Positions 8,221 through 16,232 are shown, counted from the first letter of the stretch. The stretch is DNA of 64,000 bases from Acutalibacter sp. 1XD8-33 (GCF_003612555.1 NZ_RAZF01000005.1:1-64000), one strand, 5' to 3'. Notes: generated by a model not told the origin, from the letters alone. Numbers and translations are program-made.

Positions 8221-9243
8221 CTAATTATAGGGCATAAGGGGATTAATTTTCCCATGCTCTCCCCGATCCAATTTGTCTATGTACTTAATTGCTTTTCCAG
8301 CGCCGATCACCACGCAGTTCTCCGGGCAGTCGAAGGTCTGCACCGGAATCTTCGTCTTTTTATAGAGCAAGGTGGAGAGGCCATATAAGTTCGCCGACCC
8401 CCCTGTCAAGTAAATGCCGTCAGTGAAGATGTCCGCCAGAAGCTCCGGCGGGGTCTGCTCCAGGGTGGACTGCACGGTACGCACAATGGCAATCGCCGGC
8501 TCGATTAGCGCCTCGATCATGTCATCGGAAGTAATGACCGTGGTACGGGGCAGGCCGCTGCCCGCGTCCAAGCCTTTGAGGGTAAAGGAGATCAGCTTCC
8601 GGCGGGGATAGGCGCAGCCCACGGCGATCTTTGCCGCCTCCGCCATACGGTCGCCGATGATCAGATTAAACCGTCGCCGCACATACTTGACGATGGCCTC
8701 GTTGAAATCCATCCCAGCCACATGGGTGGAGTTGGCAATCGCGATACCGTTGAGAGAGATCACAGCCATATCCGTGGCCCCCTCCCCCACATCCACAATC
8801 ATACACCCGTGCGGCGCGGAAATATCCACGCCTGCTCCAATAGCGGCCGCCACAGGCTCTTCAATTAAGCAGACCTTTCGTACCCCCGCCGCGCCGATGG
8901 CGTCCACCACCGCCCTCTTCTCCACCTCTGTCACCCCACATGGAATACTCACCACAACCCGCGGGGCAAAAACCCGGCTGCGTCCCACCACGCGAAGGTA
9001 ATAGGCAATCAGGTGCTCTGCCAAAGACAGGTCCGAGATTACGCCGTTACTTAAGGGCCTTGCCACAGTAACCCGGTCAGAGGTGCGGCCCAACATGCCA
9101 TAAGCCTCTGTGCCGATGGCAATGATCTCGTCGGTCATATTATCCACAGCCACAATGGCGGGCTCGTTGAGCACAATGCCCTTGCCGTCCTGGTAGACTT
9201 TGAACCTGGCGGTGCCCAAGTCAATGGCGATATCATTTCCCAT
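8221..9243 (-). CDS. MreB/Mbl-family actin-like protein, divergent
   Basis: Bacterial actin homologue of 340 residues, expected to form membrane-associated filaments guiding cell-wall synthesis. The ATP-site loops are recognisable: phosphate 1 DLGTARFKVY, phosphate 2 VDVGEGATDMAV and adenosine LTGGSANLYGL. All three differ from the canonical MreB forms (for example VDIGGGTT and LTGGGALL), so this is a divergent paralogue. No mreC/mreD or minCD follows; the downstream neighbour is a flippase-like membrane protein. It could be Mbl-like or specialised, for example for sporulation or envelope shape. Its own promoter was not identified. Confidence 0.85.
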   Translation of the reverse strand: MGNDIAIDLGTARFKVYQDGKGIVLNEPAIVAVDNMTDEIIAIGTEAYGMLGRTSDRVTVARPLSNGVISDLSLAEHLIAYYLRVVGRSRVFAPRVVVSIPCGVTEVEKRAVVDAIGAAGVRKVCLIEEPVAAAIGAGVDISAPHGCMIVDVGEGATDMAVISLNGIAIANSTHVAGMDFNEAIVKYVRRRFNLIIGDRMAEAAKIAVGCAYPRRKLISFTLKGLDAGSGLPRTTVITSDDMIEALIEPAIAIVRTVQSTLEQTPPELLADIFTDGIYLTGGSANLYGLSTLLYKKTKIPVQTFDCPENCVVIGAGKAIKYIDKLDRGEHGKINPLMPYN

Positions 9244-9384
9244 GTCACAACCTCTTTTTCCGGGGATTCCAGCTATATCTATGGATAAATCTCATATTCT
9301 CTACAGTATAGCATATCCAAAGCTGTTTTTCAACTGGTAAACTTATAGAAGCGGCGTCTGCTTCCGATTCCTCTTCAAAACAAA

Positions 9385-9414
9385 AAGGCCCTCAGGCATT
9401 TCCCTGAGGACCTT
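9385..9414 (-). terminator. Minus-strand terminator ending the 10.04-kb transcript
   Basis: On the minus strand AAGGTCCTCAGG pairs with CCTGAGGGCCTT (one mismatch) and is followed by TTTTTGTTTT. It lies just upstream of the MreB-like gene, so it separates that gene from the promoter at 10048-10076. Confidence 0.75.
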
Positions 9415-9802
9415 CTATTATTCGATGAAGTTAGACCTTTCCGTGATTTTTTATAAAATCATTTTAAGAGCCCATGGGCGTAATTTCCTTTCTAGTACAT
9501 CCATACCGTCCTGCAAATCTCGCATCCAAACATCTGAATACGCTTTACCAAGCTACGCAAATTGCGATATCAGGACAGATCCGTACTCGCTGAGAAAGAT
9601 CCAATACGGTTTACAGAAACGCTAATTTCTTAAAACCCGCCCTTCTATGTTGATTTTCCTTCATCTATATTCAGCTGCGGACCTCGGGCCCGCCTGACTG
9701 TTGTTCTTCGATGATCGTGTCCATTGGACCCACCCGCCTTTCCGTCTCAGATTCAGCAACTCTGCATCGTCTGCCGCTTGGCTCCCGCCAGAAGTCCTTT
9801 TT

Positions 9803-9922
9803 CTTCGGATCAAGCTCCTCTTCCCTCCGGATCGCTTTGACTCAAGATTCTTTTCTCTCCGGATTTCTCTGGCTCAGGACCCTCTTCTGTCTGGATTGCT
9901 TCGACGCCTGTTTCAACGTCTG
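9803..9922. repeat. Imperfect 32-bp tandem repeats
   Basis: Successive units at about 9803, 9827, 9859 and 9891 begin with (C)CGGAT or CTGGAT and continue with a diverged CGCTTTGACTCAAGATTC-like body. The period is 32 bp, not a multiple of three, so each unit shifts the reading frame. That argues against a conserved coding repeat. Confidence 0.6.
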
Positions 9923-10047
9923 CGGCTCTGCCTCTCCCCACCGTTTTCGCTTGGAACGCCTCCGCGATCCTCCTACTTCCGGCCTCTGCAGTGTTTGCTT
10001 TGGACTGCTTTTCTTTTAGAATCCACTGTTTCGTTTCATCTGCCTAC

Positions 10048-10076
10048 ATTATAGCGGGTCCGTTCCCGTTTGTCAA
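10048..10076 (-). promoter_or_regulatory. Perfect consensus sigma-A promoter (minus strand)
   Basis: On the minus strand TTGACA (10071-10076), a 17-nt spacer and TATAAT (10048-10053). Transcription would start near 10041 and run toward the MreB-like gene, ending at the 9385 terminator. No gene with a start codon and ribosome site follows. Confidence 0.85.
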
Positions 10077-10218
10077 TAGCTTTTTTCAAATTTTTTAAAA
10101 AAATTTCGCAAATTTTTACAACGCTCCCCCGCCCCGCTGAAAAATCCTCTGTCAGGCCCATTTTGCCGGATTTTTGGGGCAGAGTAAGAATTGCGGAAAA
10201 ATTTCAATGATTTTCATC

Positions 10219-10247
10219 TTGACTTTGCCGCCGGTTTTCGGTACAAT
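10219..10247 (+). promoter_or_regulatory. Sigma-A promoter for the DUF1292 gene
   Basis: TTGACT at 10219-10224, a 17-nt spacer and TACAAT at 10242-10247, about 28 nt before the start codon. Confidence 0.8.
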
Positions 10248-10274
10248 AATCCTAACAGAAAGGAGCCGAGGACT

Positions 10275-10574
10275 ATGGATACCGGATTTGAGGCCGATCT
10301 GATCACTCTGATTGACGACGACGGCCAGGAGCACGAATTTGAGATCATCGACGAGCTGGAAAACGACGAGGGGCATTTCATGGCCCTGGTGCCCACCCAG
10401 CAGGATCCGGAGGATATGGCCTCCGACGCGGAGACCTACTATATCTTCGAGGTTGTCGAAGAGGATGGCGAGGAACAGCTTCAAGAGGTGGAGGACGACG
10501 CCCTGCTGGATAAGCTGGCTGATATCTTTGAAACCCGTTTCAACGAGGCCTATTACGACACGCCGGACGACTGA
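10275..10574 (+). CDS. DUF1292 domain-containing protein
   Basis: Small, very acidic protein of 99 residues. The DUF1292 pattern is clear: an ITLIDDDGQEHEFEIIDEL opening, then a YYIFEVVEEDGEE strand and a C-terminal helix. Members are widespread in Firmicutes, often near yrrK/mreB-type genes, with unknown function. The frame extends upstream to 10191, but the promoter -10 box and the AAAGGAGCCGAGG ribosome site place the start at the ATG at 10275. The next gene is almost 1 kb away. Confidence 0.88.
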   Translation: MDTGFEADLITLIDDDGQEHEFEIIDELENDEGHFMALVPTQQDPEDMASDAETYYIFEVVEEDGEEQLQEVEDDALLDKLADIFETRFNEAYYDTPDD

Positions 10575-10624
10575 TTCACCATGCTGTCTGCCCGATTCGC
10601 GGACTGCGCACATATAACCCTACA

Positions 10625-10829
10625 CTCAAATCATAGGGAGCCCCCCTCCGCCTGCGGATTGCAGACCTCCCGGCCCAGCTAGACTGTGGTTGGACGAAGG
10701 GAGCGTGAACCACGCGGGAGGGCACCCACCTGTTTCTCTTTGTAGGCAGGTTATTGAGATGCGCATTACGGTCGGGCGGGCTATCTTGCAGATTCGCCGC
10801 AGGGGATTTCCTCTGCGGCTTTTGTTTTT
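10625..10829 (+). ncRNA. Candidate 6S-like (SsrS) structured RNA
   Basis: A stand-alone transcript candidate of about 200 nt ending in a strong intrinsic terminator. CCTGCGG (10651-10657) can close with CCGCAGG (10798-10804). Inside, CCTCCCG pairs with CGGGAGG, GTGGTT with AACCAC, and the segment GCACCCACCTG...CAGGTTATTGAGATGC forms a further hairpin. Length, isolation, the long closing stem and the CACCCACCT element are reminiscent of 6S RNA, the RNA polymerase-sequestering regulator. I cannot run a covariance search, so the family is tentative; the presence of a structured RNA is more certain. A TATAAC at 10613 may be its -10 box. Confidence 0.45.
10796..10829 (+). terminator. Rho-independent terminator of the 6S-like RNA
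   Basis: GCCGCAGGGG pairs with CCTCTGCGGC (one G-U) around a 4-nt loop and is followed by TTTTGTTTTT. Confidence 0.85.
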
Positions 10830-10944
10830 GGAAAACGCGTCCGGGCCCGGAGCGGACTTCGGGCACGGCGCTCGCGGTCCATGGCAGAGCCGTGGGCATC
10901 CGCGCGTTCAGATGATCACGCACTCAGCTGACCTCCACGCACTC

Positions 10945-11430
10945 AGCTAACCAGGGAAAAAGTTTTGCTCGAGCTTTTTCAAAAGCTCGCGGTGGTTTGG
11001 AGGCAGAGCCTCCAAGGTCTTGCCCTTGGCCTTAAAACGCCTGAGAAAACAACGCGGGAAGATAGGGAAACAGTCCGGTGGACTGTTTCCCGCAAGAAAC
11101 CCACGTATGGGGGCGCTGGTCTCCACCGGAGACCAGCGCCGACCGAGCCGGCAGGCGAGACCCCCTATTTCGCTTTGCATTTGCAAAGCGAACGAAAGGC
11201 CTGCCCACTTCACCAAGCTGACTTTCTCCGCATCCGCCCCCCGCTCGCATTTTGCGGCTCGCCGCAAAATGGCCGTAGGCAAACGGGCTTTGCCCGTTTG
11301 TCCGGCGGTTCGTCCGAAGGACGAACCCGAGCGGGGCGGGGCCAGCTCCGCGGGCAGAGAGCCCGCCCAACGCACCGTGCCCGGTGCGCGCCAATTCACC
11401 ACCAAAAAGCTGCCAAGTTTTAACCAGCTG
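10945..11430. repeat. Family-B intergenic hairpin array, copy B1
   Basis: About 480 bp built almost entirely of short perfect hairpins in tandem. Examples are GAGCTTTTtcAAAAGCTC, TTGGAGGcagaGCCTCCAA, GCGCTGGTCTCcacc with its complement, TCGCTTTGCatttGCAAAGCGA, CATTTTGCGGctcgCCGCAAAATG and GTTCGTCCgaaGGACGAAC. The linkers AAGGTCTTGCC (near 11013) and CGACCGAGCCGGCAGG (11139-11154) recur in other copies. No coding potential beyond shadow ORFs. It fills the gap between the 6S-like RNA and the tldD promoter. Confidence 0.75.
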
Positions 11431-11496
11431 GACCGGTCACTGTTGTTGCCATAAAATTTTTCGGATTTCGTGCTCTAAAGCCTTGGAAAGATTTTC

Positions 11497-11525
11497 TTGA
11501 CAAACCTCACCTGACGAGGTACAAT
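11497..11525 (+). promoter_or_regulatory. Sigma-A promoter for the tldD-tldE operon
   Basis: TTGACA at 11497-11502, a 17-nt spacer and TACAAT at 11520-11525, 40 nt before the GTG start. Confidence 0.85.
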
Positions 11526-11564
11526 GGGTTTGGTTCTATATTCTGCACGCGAGGAGGTACTGTT

Positions 11565-12977
11565 GTGTTTTCTTCTTTCGATTCCATCAAACCCGCTTTG
11601 AAAAAGCTGGTTTCCGCCCTCTCGGAGGAGTATCCCTACGCCTCTCTGCTGGCTGTGGAGGACGACTGGCGGCGCTGGGGCGTCACCCAGGGCGGCGTGG
11701 TCCTAAACGCCTCCGGCTTCGGCGGCGGCACCGGCTTTGTGGTCCGGGTCTTTGATTCCACCGGCTGCGCCGAATACTCCTTCAACCAGTTCTCCGAGGA
11801 GCAAATCCCCGAGATCCGCGCCCTGCTGGCCCGCCGGCTGGCAGAGCAGAATCAGGCCCTGGGGGGATTTCAACCCCTGCCCACCCCCATCCCTGCCGAT
11901 GATCCCGCTCAGCTGAAGAAAGGGGCGCGGTTCCAGGTTGACCCCCGGGCGATGGGCGACGAGGCCATTCTCTCCAAGCTGAAAGCCATCCGGGAAAAGG
12001 CCCTAAAAACCGATGAACGCATTCTGGACGCCAGCCTGGGCATGGCTTACCGCTGCTGCCGCAAGCTGTTCCTCAGCAAGAACCGGGACCTGGACCAGAC
12101 CCTCATGTGGACCACCTGCGGCCTCTCCATGCTGGCCGCCCGGGGCCAGGAGCTGAAAAACAGCTACAAGGGCTTCTCCAACCTGGGTGGCGTGGAGGTT
12201 CTGGATCAGGTGGAAAGCGCCGTGGAGCAGGTCTCCCGGGAGACCATCGAGATGCTGGACTCAGAGCCTATCCCGCCCGGAGAGTACGACTGCGTCTGCG
12301 ACCCGGACACCACCGGCATGATCGTCCACGAGGCTTTTGGCCATGGCGTGGAGATGGATATGTTTGTGAAGGACCGGGCCCTGGGCAAAAATTACATCAA
12401 TGAATATGTTGCCAGCAAGCTGGTCACCATGCACGACGGCAGCACCGTGGACGAGGCGGCCACCATGTATTTTGACGATGAAGGCACCCTCACTGGAGAC
12501 ACGATGGTGATCGACAAGGGCGTGCTGAAAACCGGTATGTGCGACGCCCTCAGCGCGGCCCGGCTAGGGGTGAAGCCCACGGGCAACGGCCGCCGGGAGA
12601 GCTACGAGCGCAAGGCCTATACCCGCATGACCAACACCTATTTCGAGGCGGGGTCCCATACCCCCCAGGAAATGATTGCCTCCATCGACTACGGCTTTTT
12701 GCTGGAGCGGCCCAGCTCTGGCATGGAGGACCCGAAAAACTGGGGCATCCAGTGCATGGTCAGCGTAGCCCGGGAGATCAAGGACGGCAAACTCACCGGG
12801 AAAATCTTCTCCCCCATCGTTCTCACAGGCTATGTGCCCGACCTGCTGAAATCCGTCACCATGATGGGCTCCGATCTGGAGCTGGCCGGCGGTGGCTTCT
12901 GCGGCAAGGGCTATAAGGAGTGGGTCAAGGTCTCCGACGGCGGCCCCTATATGAAAGCCAGAATCCGACTGGGTTAA
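11565..12977 (+). CDS. tldD: TldD-family metalloprotease subunit
   Basis: TldD and its partner TldE/PmbA form a heterodimeric zinc protease that degrades unfolded peptides and matures modified peptides such as microcins. This 470-residue member has the zinc-binding motif HEAFGHGVE at about residues 255-263, the mark of the catalytic TldD subunit, and the usual C-terminal GGFCGKGYKEWV segment. Translation starts at GTG 11565, chosen because GAGGAGG lies at the right distance and no ATG is available. It is followed after 12 nt by the second subunit. No ribosomally made peptide precursor is evident nearby, so a general proteolytic role is the safer reading. Confidence 0.9.
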   Translation: MFSSFDSIKPALKKLVSALSEEYPYASLLAVEDDWRRWGVTQGGVVLNASGFGGGTGFVVRVFDSTGCAEYSFNQFSEEQIPEIRALLARRLAEQNQALGGFQPLPTPIPADDPAQLKKGARFQVDPRAMGDEAILSKLKAIREKALKTDERILDASLGMAYRCCRKLFLSKNRDLDQTLMWTTCGLSMLAARGQELKNSYKGFSNLGGVEVLDQVESAVEQVSRETIEMLDSEPIPPGEYDCVCDPDTTGMIVHEAFGHGVEMDMFVKDRALGKNYINEYVASKLVTMHDGSTVDEAATMYFDDEGTLTGDTMVIDKGVLKTGMCDALSAARLGVKPTGNGRRESYERKAYTRMTNTYFEAGSHTPQEMIASIDYGFLLERPSSGMEDPKNWGIQCMVSVAREIKDGKLTGKIFSPIVLTGYVPDLLKSVTMMGSDLELAGGGFCGKGYKEWVKVSDGGPYMKARIRLG

Positions 12978-12989
12978 GGAGGTAACAAG

Positions 12990-14282
12990 ATGATTGAGAG
13001 AATCAAGCAAGCGCTGAAGGACTGCGGCGTGTCCCTGTGGATTCTGGAGGACTTCACCGAGGAGACCGCCGAGCTCTTTTTCGTGAAGAAGCAGCTGGAC
13101 ACCCGGCGCTTCAAGGACGTGCGCAAGTTCAAAATCACGGTGTTCCGGGACGTGGAGGGCCAGGAGGACAAGCCCGCCCGTGGCTCCACCCAGATCACCC
13201 TGCTGGAGTCCATGAGCGACGGGCAGCTGCGCCAGGAGCTGGAATCCGCCTACTACGCCGCCCAGTTCGCCGCCAACCCCTATTTCGACCTGCCAGACCC
13301 CGTAGAGGCCCCCATCATGGAAAAGACCGGGGAGCTCGCGGAGGCCCTCCTGGCGGAGAGCGCCGGAAAGGCCGCCCGGGCCATCTTCACCCCGGACGTG
13401 CACGAGGACGCCTTCGTCAACTCCGCCGAAATCTTCGTCTCCCGCAGCCGCCGCCACATCCTCTCCTCCCAGGGCACGGACGCCGCCTACACCGACGCCC
13501 GGCTCAACGGGGAGTTCGTGGTCCAGTGCAGGGAGCCGGAGGACGTGGAGATCCACAATATCTACTCCTACGACGCCCTGAACACGGACGCCCTCTCCAA
13601 GAAGGTGGAGGAGGCCCTCACCTTTGTCCGGGACCGGGCCCGGGCCCAGCGGATCCTGAAGAGCGGCCAGTACGACGTGGTGCTCAGCGGCGAGAGCGTG
13701 CGCACGGTGCTCTCCTACTACGAGGACCGCGCCGCCGCCCACATGATCTACCCCGGCTACTCCACCTGGAAGCTGGGGGAGCACGTGCAGGGGGAGGAGA
13801 TCTCCGGCGCGAAACTGGACATCGACCTGTGCGCCACCCAGCCCTACAGCGAGGAGGGCATCCCCATGGAGGACCTGCCCCTTGTGCGGGGCGGGGAGCT
13901 GAAGTCCATCTACGGCGCGAACCGCTTCTGCCGCTACCTGGGGGTCAATCCCACCGGCGTGTATCGGAAGCTCCGCTGCCTGAACACCGGCGTGCCCTTT
14001 GAGGAGCTGAAGGCCGGGCCCTGCCTGTGGGCGGTCACCTTCTCCGACTTCCAGATGGACTCCATGAGCGGGCATTTCGGCGGGGAAATCCGTTTGGCCT
14101 ATCTAATCGAAAATGGCAAGGTTACTCCGGTGACCGGAGGCTCTATCAATGGCAGTCTGTTTGAGTGCCAGGGCGAAATGGCCTTCTCCAGCGATCGTTA
14201 TGAATCCGCTGGCTACTCCGGACCCTATGGCCTAAGGCTCAAAAACATTAACGTGGCGGGAGCCGGCGGGGAATATAATTAA
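12990..14282 (+). CDS. TldE/PmbA-family partner subunit
   Basis: Second gene of the pair, 430 residues. It follows the TldD/PmbA fold pattern (N-terminal IERIKQALKDCG, central nucleotide-like and C-terminal barrel regions) but lacks the HExxxH zinc motif, as expected for the non-catalytic TldE/PmbA subunit. A strong AAGGAGG site precedes the ATG and the gap to tldD is 12 nt, implying co-translation of a heterodimer. The last codons and the TAA stop fall inside the left terminal repeat of a family-A element beginning at 14275. A long opposite-strand ORF overlaps it but is a GC-driven shadow. Confidence 0.85.
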   Translation: MIERIKQALKDCGVSLWILEDFTEETAELFFVKKQLDTRRFKDVRKFKITVFRDVEGQEDKPARGSTQITLLESMSDGQLRQELESAYYAAQFAANPYFDLPDPVEAPIMEKTGELAEALLAESAGKAARAIFTPDVHEDAFVNSAEIFVSRSRRHILSSQGTDAAYTDARLNGEFVVQCREPEDVEIHNIYSYDALNTDALSKKVEEALTFVRDRARAQRILKSGQYDVVLSGESVRTVLSYYEDRAAAHMIYPGYSTWKLGEHVQGEEISGAKLDIDLCATQPYSEEGIPMEDLPLVRGGELKSIYGANRFCRYLGVNPTGVYRKLRCLNTGVPFEELKAGPCLWAVTFSDFQMDSMSGHFGGEIRLAYLIENGKVTPVTGGSINGSLFECQGEMAFSSDRYESAGYSGPYGLRLKNINVAGAGGEYN

Positions 14283-14394
14283 CGCAGTTCACACGAGGTA
14301 GAATCACCTCTTGTGAACCAGGCGGGGAGGTCACAACTTCCTGAGCCGCCCAGCTTGAAAATCGTATTTACCGAGTTTCAAGTGCGTTTACTAT
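14275..14394 (+). repeat. Family-A palindromic repeat, copy A1
   Basis: A 120-bp element with terminal inverted repeats ATAATTAACGCA (left) and TGCGTTTACTAT (right). Between them lie a GTTCACACGAGGT/ACCTCTTGTGAAC hairpin, a GGGGAGGT-rich centre and a decayed TTGAAAATCG hairpin. The left end overlaps the tldE stop codon. Confidence 0.75.
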
Positions 14395-14477
14395 AGGCCC
14401 TCTTCCCGGGAGCCAGAGACGCTTATAGGCCGAAGGAAGATTGCGCCTCTCTGGAACGAGCTTTGAAAAAGAATAGA

Positions 14478-14521
14478 GAAAAGCCGGGCCAGTTTACTAT
14501 AAAACTGGTCCGGCCTTTTTA
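14478..14521 (+). terminator. Rho-independent terminator of the tldD-tldE operon
   Basis: GCCGGGCCAGTTT pairs with AAACTGGTCCGGC (one G-U), followed by TTTTTA. Confidence 0.85.
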
Positions 14522-14609
14522 GGTATCCCGGGAAACCCCCTCTTTGCTCCGGGCCTCGTTCAAATCAGGCAGGGGGGCTAAGAAGCTGTACCAAGAGAAC
14601 ATTTGTCAA

Positions 14610-14640
14610 GGGGGATTTCACCCAAAAGATGAAATCCCCC
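14610..14640. terminator. Perfect 11-bp hairpin downstream of the VanZ-like gene
   Basis: GGGGGATTTCA / TGAAATCCCCC with a 9-nt loop, 32 nt past the end of the leftward vanZ-like gene. No clear T tract follows on the minus strand, so termination is only likely. Confidence 0.5.
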
Positions 14641-14672
14641 TCATAAATGGAAATTTACTAAAAAACAATCCG

Positions 14673-15197
14673 TTATCTTGCTTTCAAGCGTTCCAAAACC
14701 CAGAAAGTGATCGGCTTAAAAATAACATAAAGGCCATAGCCAAGCACTCCGCCGATCACATTCGTAATCAGATCCGTGATGTCCGAGGAGCGATCGAAGA
14801 ACGGCTGTAAGAGCTCGATACCCAAGCTCATCAAGAAGCAGAAAAACACTGTCGCGCCAAATTTGGCTTTTTTGTCCCGAGTCAGAGGAAATAGAAAGCC
14901 GAAGGGGAGTGTCATGATAACGTTCAAGACTACTTGCCTGAAAAAATCCCCTCTCCCCAAAAAAACGTCAATAAACGGCGCCAGATTCATGGGCTTATAG
15001 GGATGATCCAGTATAGATGGGATGGATGCGATCACCGGCATCATGGTAAACAAGAGCACGAACGAGAGATAGGCGTACATGAGCGTGTTGACAAGCAGGA
15101 TATCTTTGCCCTGGAGCCTCCACTTCCTAAAAAAGACGAAAGCATACAGGAACACCAACACTGTAAAATCTATGCTATATTTTATCAAGTATTTCAT
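14673..15197 (-). CDS. VanZ-like family membrane protein
   Basis: Integral membrane protein of 174 residues with four or five hydrophobic segments. The VanZ signature is visible: TLPFGFLFPL after a membrane helix, then a conserved Glu in GIELLQ and RSSDITDLITNVIGGVLG. VanZ proteins give low-level teicoplanin resistance in some enterococcal clusters, but most chromosomal members such as this have no defined role. The frame opens with a GTG at 15215, but GGAAAGAAG is spaced for the ATG at 15197. Its coding composition is more AT-rich than its neighbours. Possible horizontal origin; flanked by family-A repeat sequences on both sides. Confidence 0.8.
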   Translation of the reverse strand: MKYLIKYSIDFTVLVFLYAFVFFRKWRLQGKDILLVNTLMYAYLSFVLLFTMMPVIASIPSILDHPYKPMNLAPFIDVFLGRGDFFRQVVLNVIMTLPFGFLFPLTRDKKAKFGATVFFCFLMSLGIELLQPFFDRSSDITDLITNVIGGVLGYGLYVIFKPITFWVLERLKAR

Positions 15198-15345
15198 TGC
15201 GGCACTTCTTTCCACTTATAGCCCTATCCGAATTTTCATTTGTCGAATTGGCATGAGCAAAGTATACCATTGCAGACAGCTTTCAACCCTCTTTTATAGG
15301 CGTTTGTATTCCCCTTTCCGGCATATCCTATCGGTACAGTTTCTA

Positions 15346-15390
15346 AGAAAAATCGGTATCTACTGATTTTCAAGCGCGTTTACGATAGGT
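15346..15390 (+). repeat. Half copy of family-A repeat overlapping the esterase 3' end
   Basis: The right half of the element (AAAATCGGTATCTACTGATT then TTCAAGCGCGTTTACGATAG) matches the third hairpin plus right terminal repeat of the full copies. It encodes the last residues and stop codon of the esterase gene at 15360-16217. Confidence 0.7.
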
Positions 15391-16217
15391 GTAATCCCGA
15401 AGTAGTCCAGCGCCCGCTGAATGGTCAGGTCCCAATACCTCCATTCATGGGTATAGCCAGGATCCCGGTCAAACCGGGCGGGCAGGCCGATTTCTTCCGC
15501 GTAGGCCTGGAACTTCTGGAATTTTTCCCAGATCAGGGGATCCTCCTCCCCGCAACAGAAGTAGAGCTTGGGCAGAGTTCCCGCCTTCATCAGCTCCGGC
15601 AGTTTGTCCCATACGTTTACAGGGGAATTCACATACCCTTCCAGCCCGCCGAAATTATCGATCACATTCTGCACCCGGCGGTTAAAGGCAGCCAAATCCC
15701 CACCCTGGGCATTCCCCTCATATTTGGGTTCCTTGATCTCCCGCAGATTGCTGGGGGCGTTGGATAGACTGGCGGCTCCGGCAAAGAGCTCCGGATGGCC
15801 GGCGGCGTACTGCATGGCCCCGTTTCCGCCCATGGAGAGCCCGGCGATAAAATTGTCCTCCCGCTTTTTGGAGGCGGGGAACCAGTTCTGCACTAGGGGC
15901 ATCAGCTCTTCGGTGAGGTAATCCCAGGCGTGATATCCGGTGGCAAAGCCCGGCCAGTTTACATAATTCGCATTGGCGGCGCTGGGCATCACAACGATCA
16001 GATTTCGCTGGCTGGCATACGGTTCGATGTTAGATTTGCGGATCCAGTCGGTGTAGTCGCCGAAGGTGCCGTGGAGCAGCCAGAGCACCTTGTACGTTTC
16101 CCCGCTGCCAAAGAATTCCTTGGCCGGTATGTCCTTGGGCCGGTCCGGCAGGATGATGTTCACATCGGTATTGTTGCCCAGATAGGCGCTTTCAAAATTC
16201 AAATGGACTAGAGACAT
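15360..16217 (-). CDS. Esterase D/tributyrin-esterase-like alpha/beta hydrolase (paralogue 1)
   Basis: Predicted cytosolic serine esterase of 285 residues. After an N-terminal strand region comes the oxyanion LLHGTFGDYTDW, the nucleophile elbow GLSMGG (catalytic Ser), the acid region CCGEEDPLIW and the catalytic His in GYTHEWRYWD. It resembles EstA-type tributyrin and acetyl esterases; the natural ester is unknown. It begins 15 nt after metY on the same strand, so both are probably cotranscribed. Its C-terminal residues IVNALENQ and the stop codon are encoded by half of a family-A repeat, implying the original end was replaced. A paralogue lies at 18376-19206. Confidence 0.85.
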   Translation of the reverse strand: MSLVHLNFESAYLGNNTDVNIILPDRPKDIPAKEFFGSGETYKVLWLLHGTFGDYTDWIRKSNIEPYASQRNLIVVMPSAANANYVNWPGFATGYHAWDYLTEELMPLVQNWFPASKKREDNFIAGLSMGGNGAMQYAAGHPELFAGAASLSNAPSNLREIKEPKYEGNAQGGDLAAFNRRVQNVIDNFGGLEGYVNSPVNVWDKLPELMKAGTLPKLYFCCGEEDPLIWEKFQKFQAYAEEIGLPARFDRDPGYTHEWRYWDLTIQRALDYFGITPIVNALENQ

Positions 16218-16232
16218 GGTTTTCCTCCCTTT

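Larger units (their letters stand above)
9381..10041 (-). ncRNA. Putative independent transcript of about 660 nt with no convincing ORF
   Basis: A perfect sigma-A promoter (10048-10076) and a strong terminator (9385-9414) bracket this stretch on the minus strand, but no frame is open throughout. Three frames each carry a protein-like segment of 40-70 codons (for example DTIIEEQQSGGPEVRS) without a start plus ribosome site. The transcript includes the imperfect 32-bp tandem repeats. It could be a regulatory or structural RNA, or a decayed, frameshifted gene. It shows no hallmark of RNase P RNA, tmRNA or SRP RNA. Confidence 0.35.

Noticed and set aside
6982-8388. 468-residue plus-strand frame opposite the flippase-like gene
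   Set aside because: Antisense to a membrane protein with family motifs; no ribosome site.
9701-10054. Plus-strand frames of 102 and 117 residues in the 32-bp repeat region
   Set aside because: Pyrimidine-driven Leu/Ser/Phe-rich frames lacking ribosome sites; the promoter evidence is on the other strand.
10625-10829. SRP RNA, RNase P RNA or tmRNA at the structured RNA
   Set aside because: No GGAAGGAAGCAG-type SRP tetraloop motif, no RNase P core and no CCA end or tag frame.
12564-14075. 503-residue minus-strand frame opposite tldD/tldE
   Set aside because: Low-complexity Gly/Val/Leu shadow of two well-supported genes.
11565-14282. RiPP or microcin maturation cluster around TldD/TldE
   Set aside because: No precursor peptide, transporter or modifying enzyme lies next to the pair.
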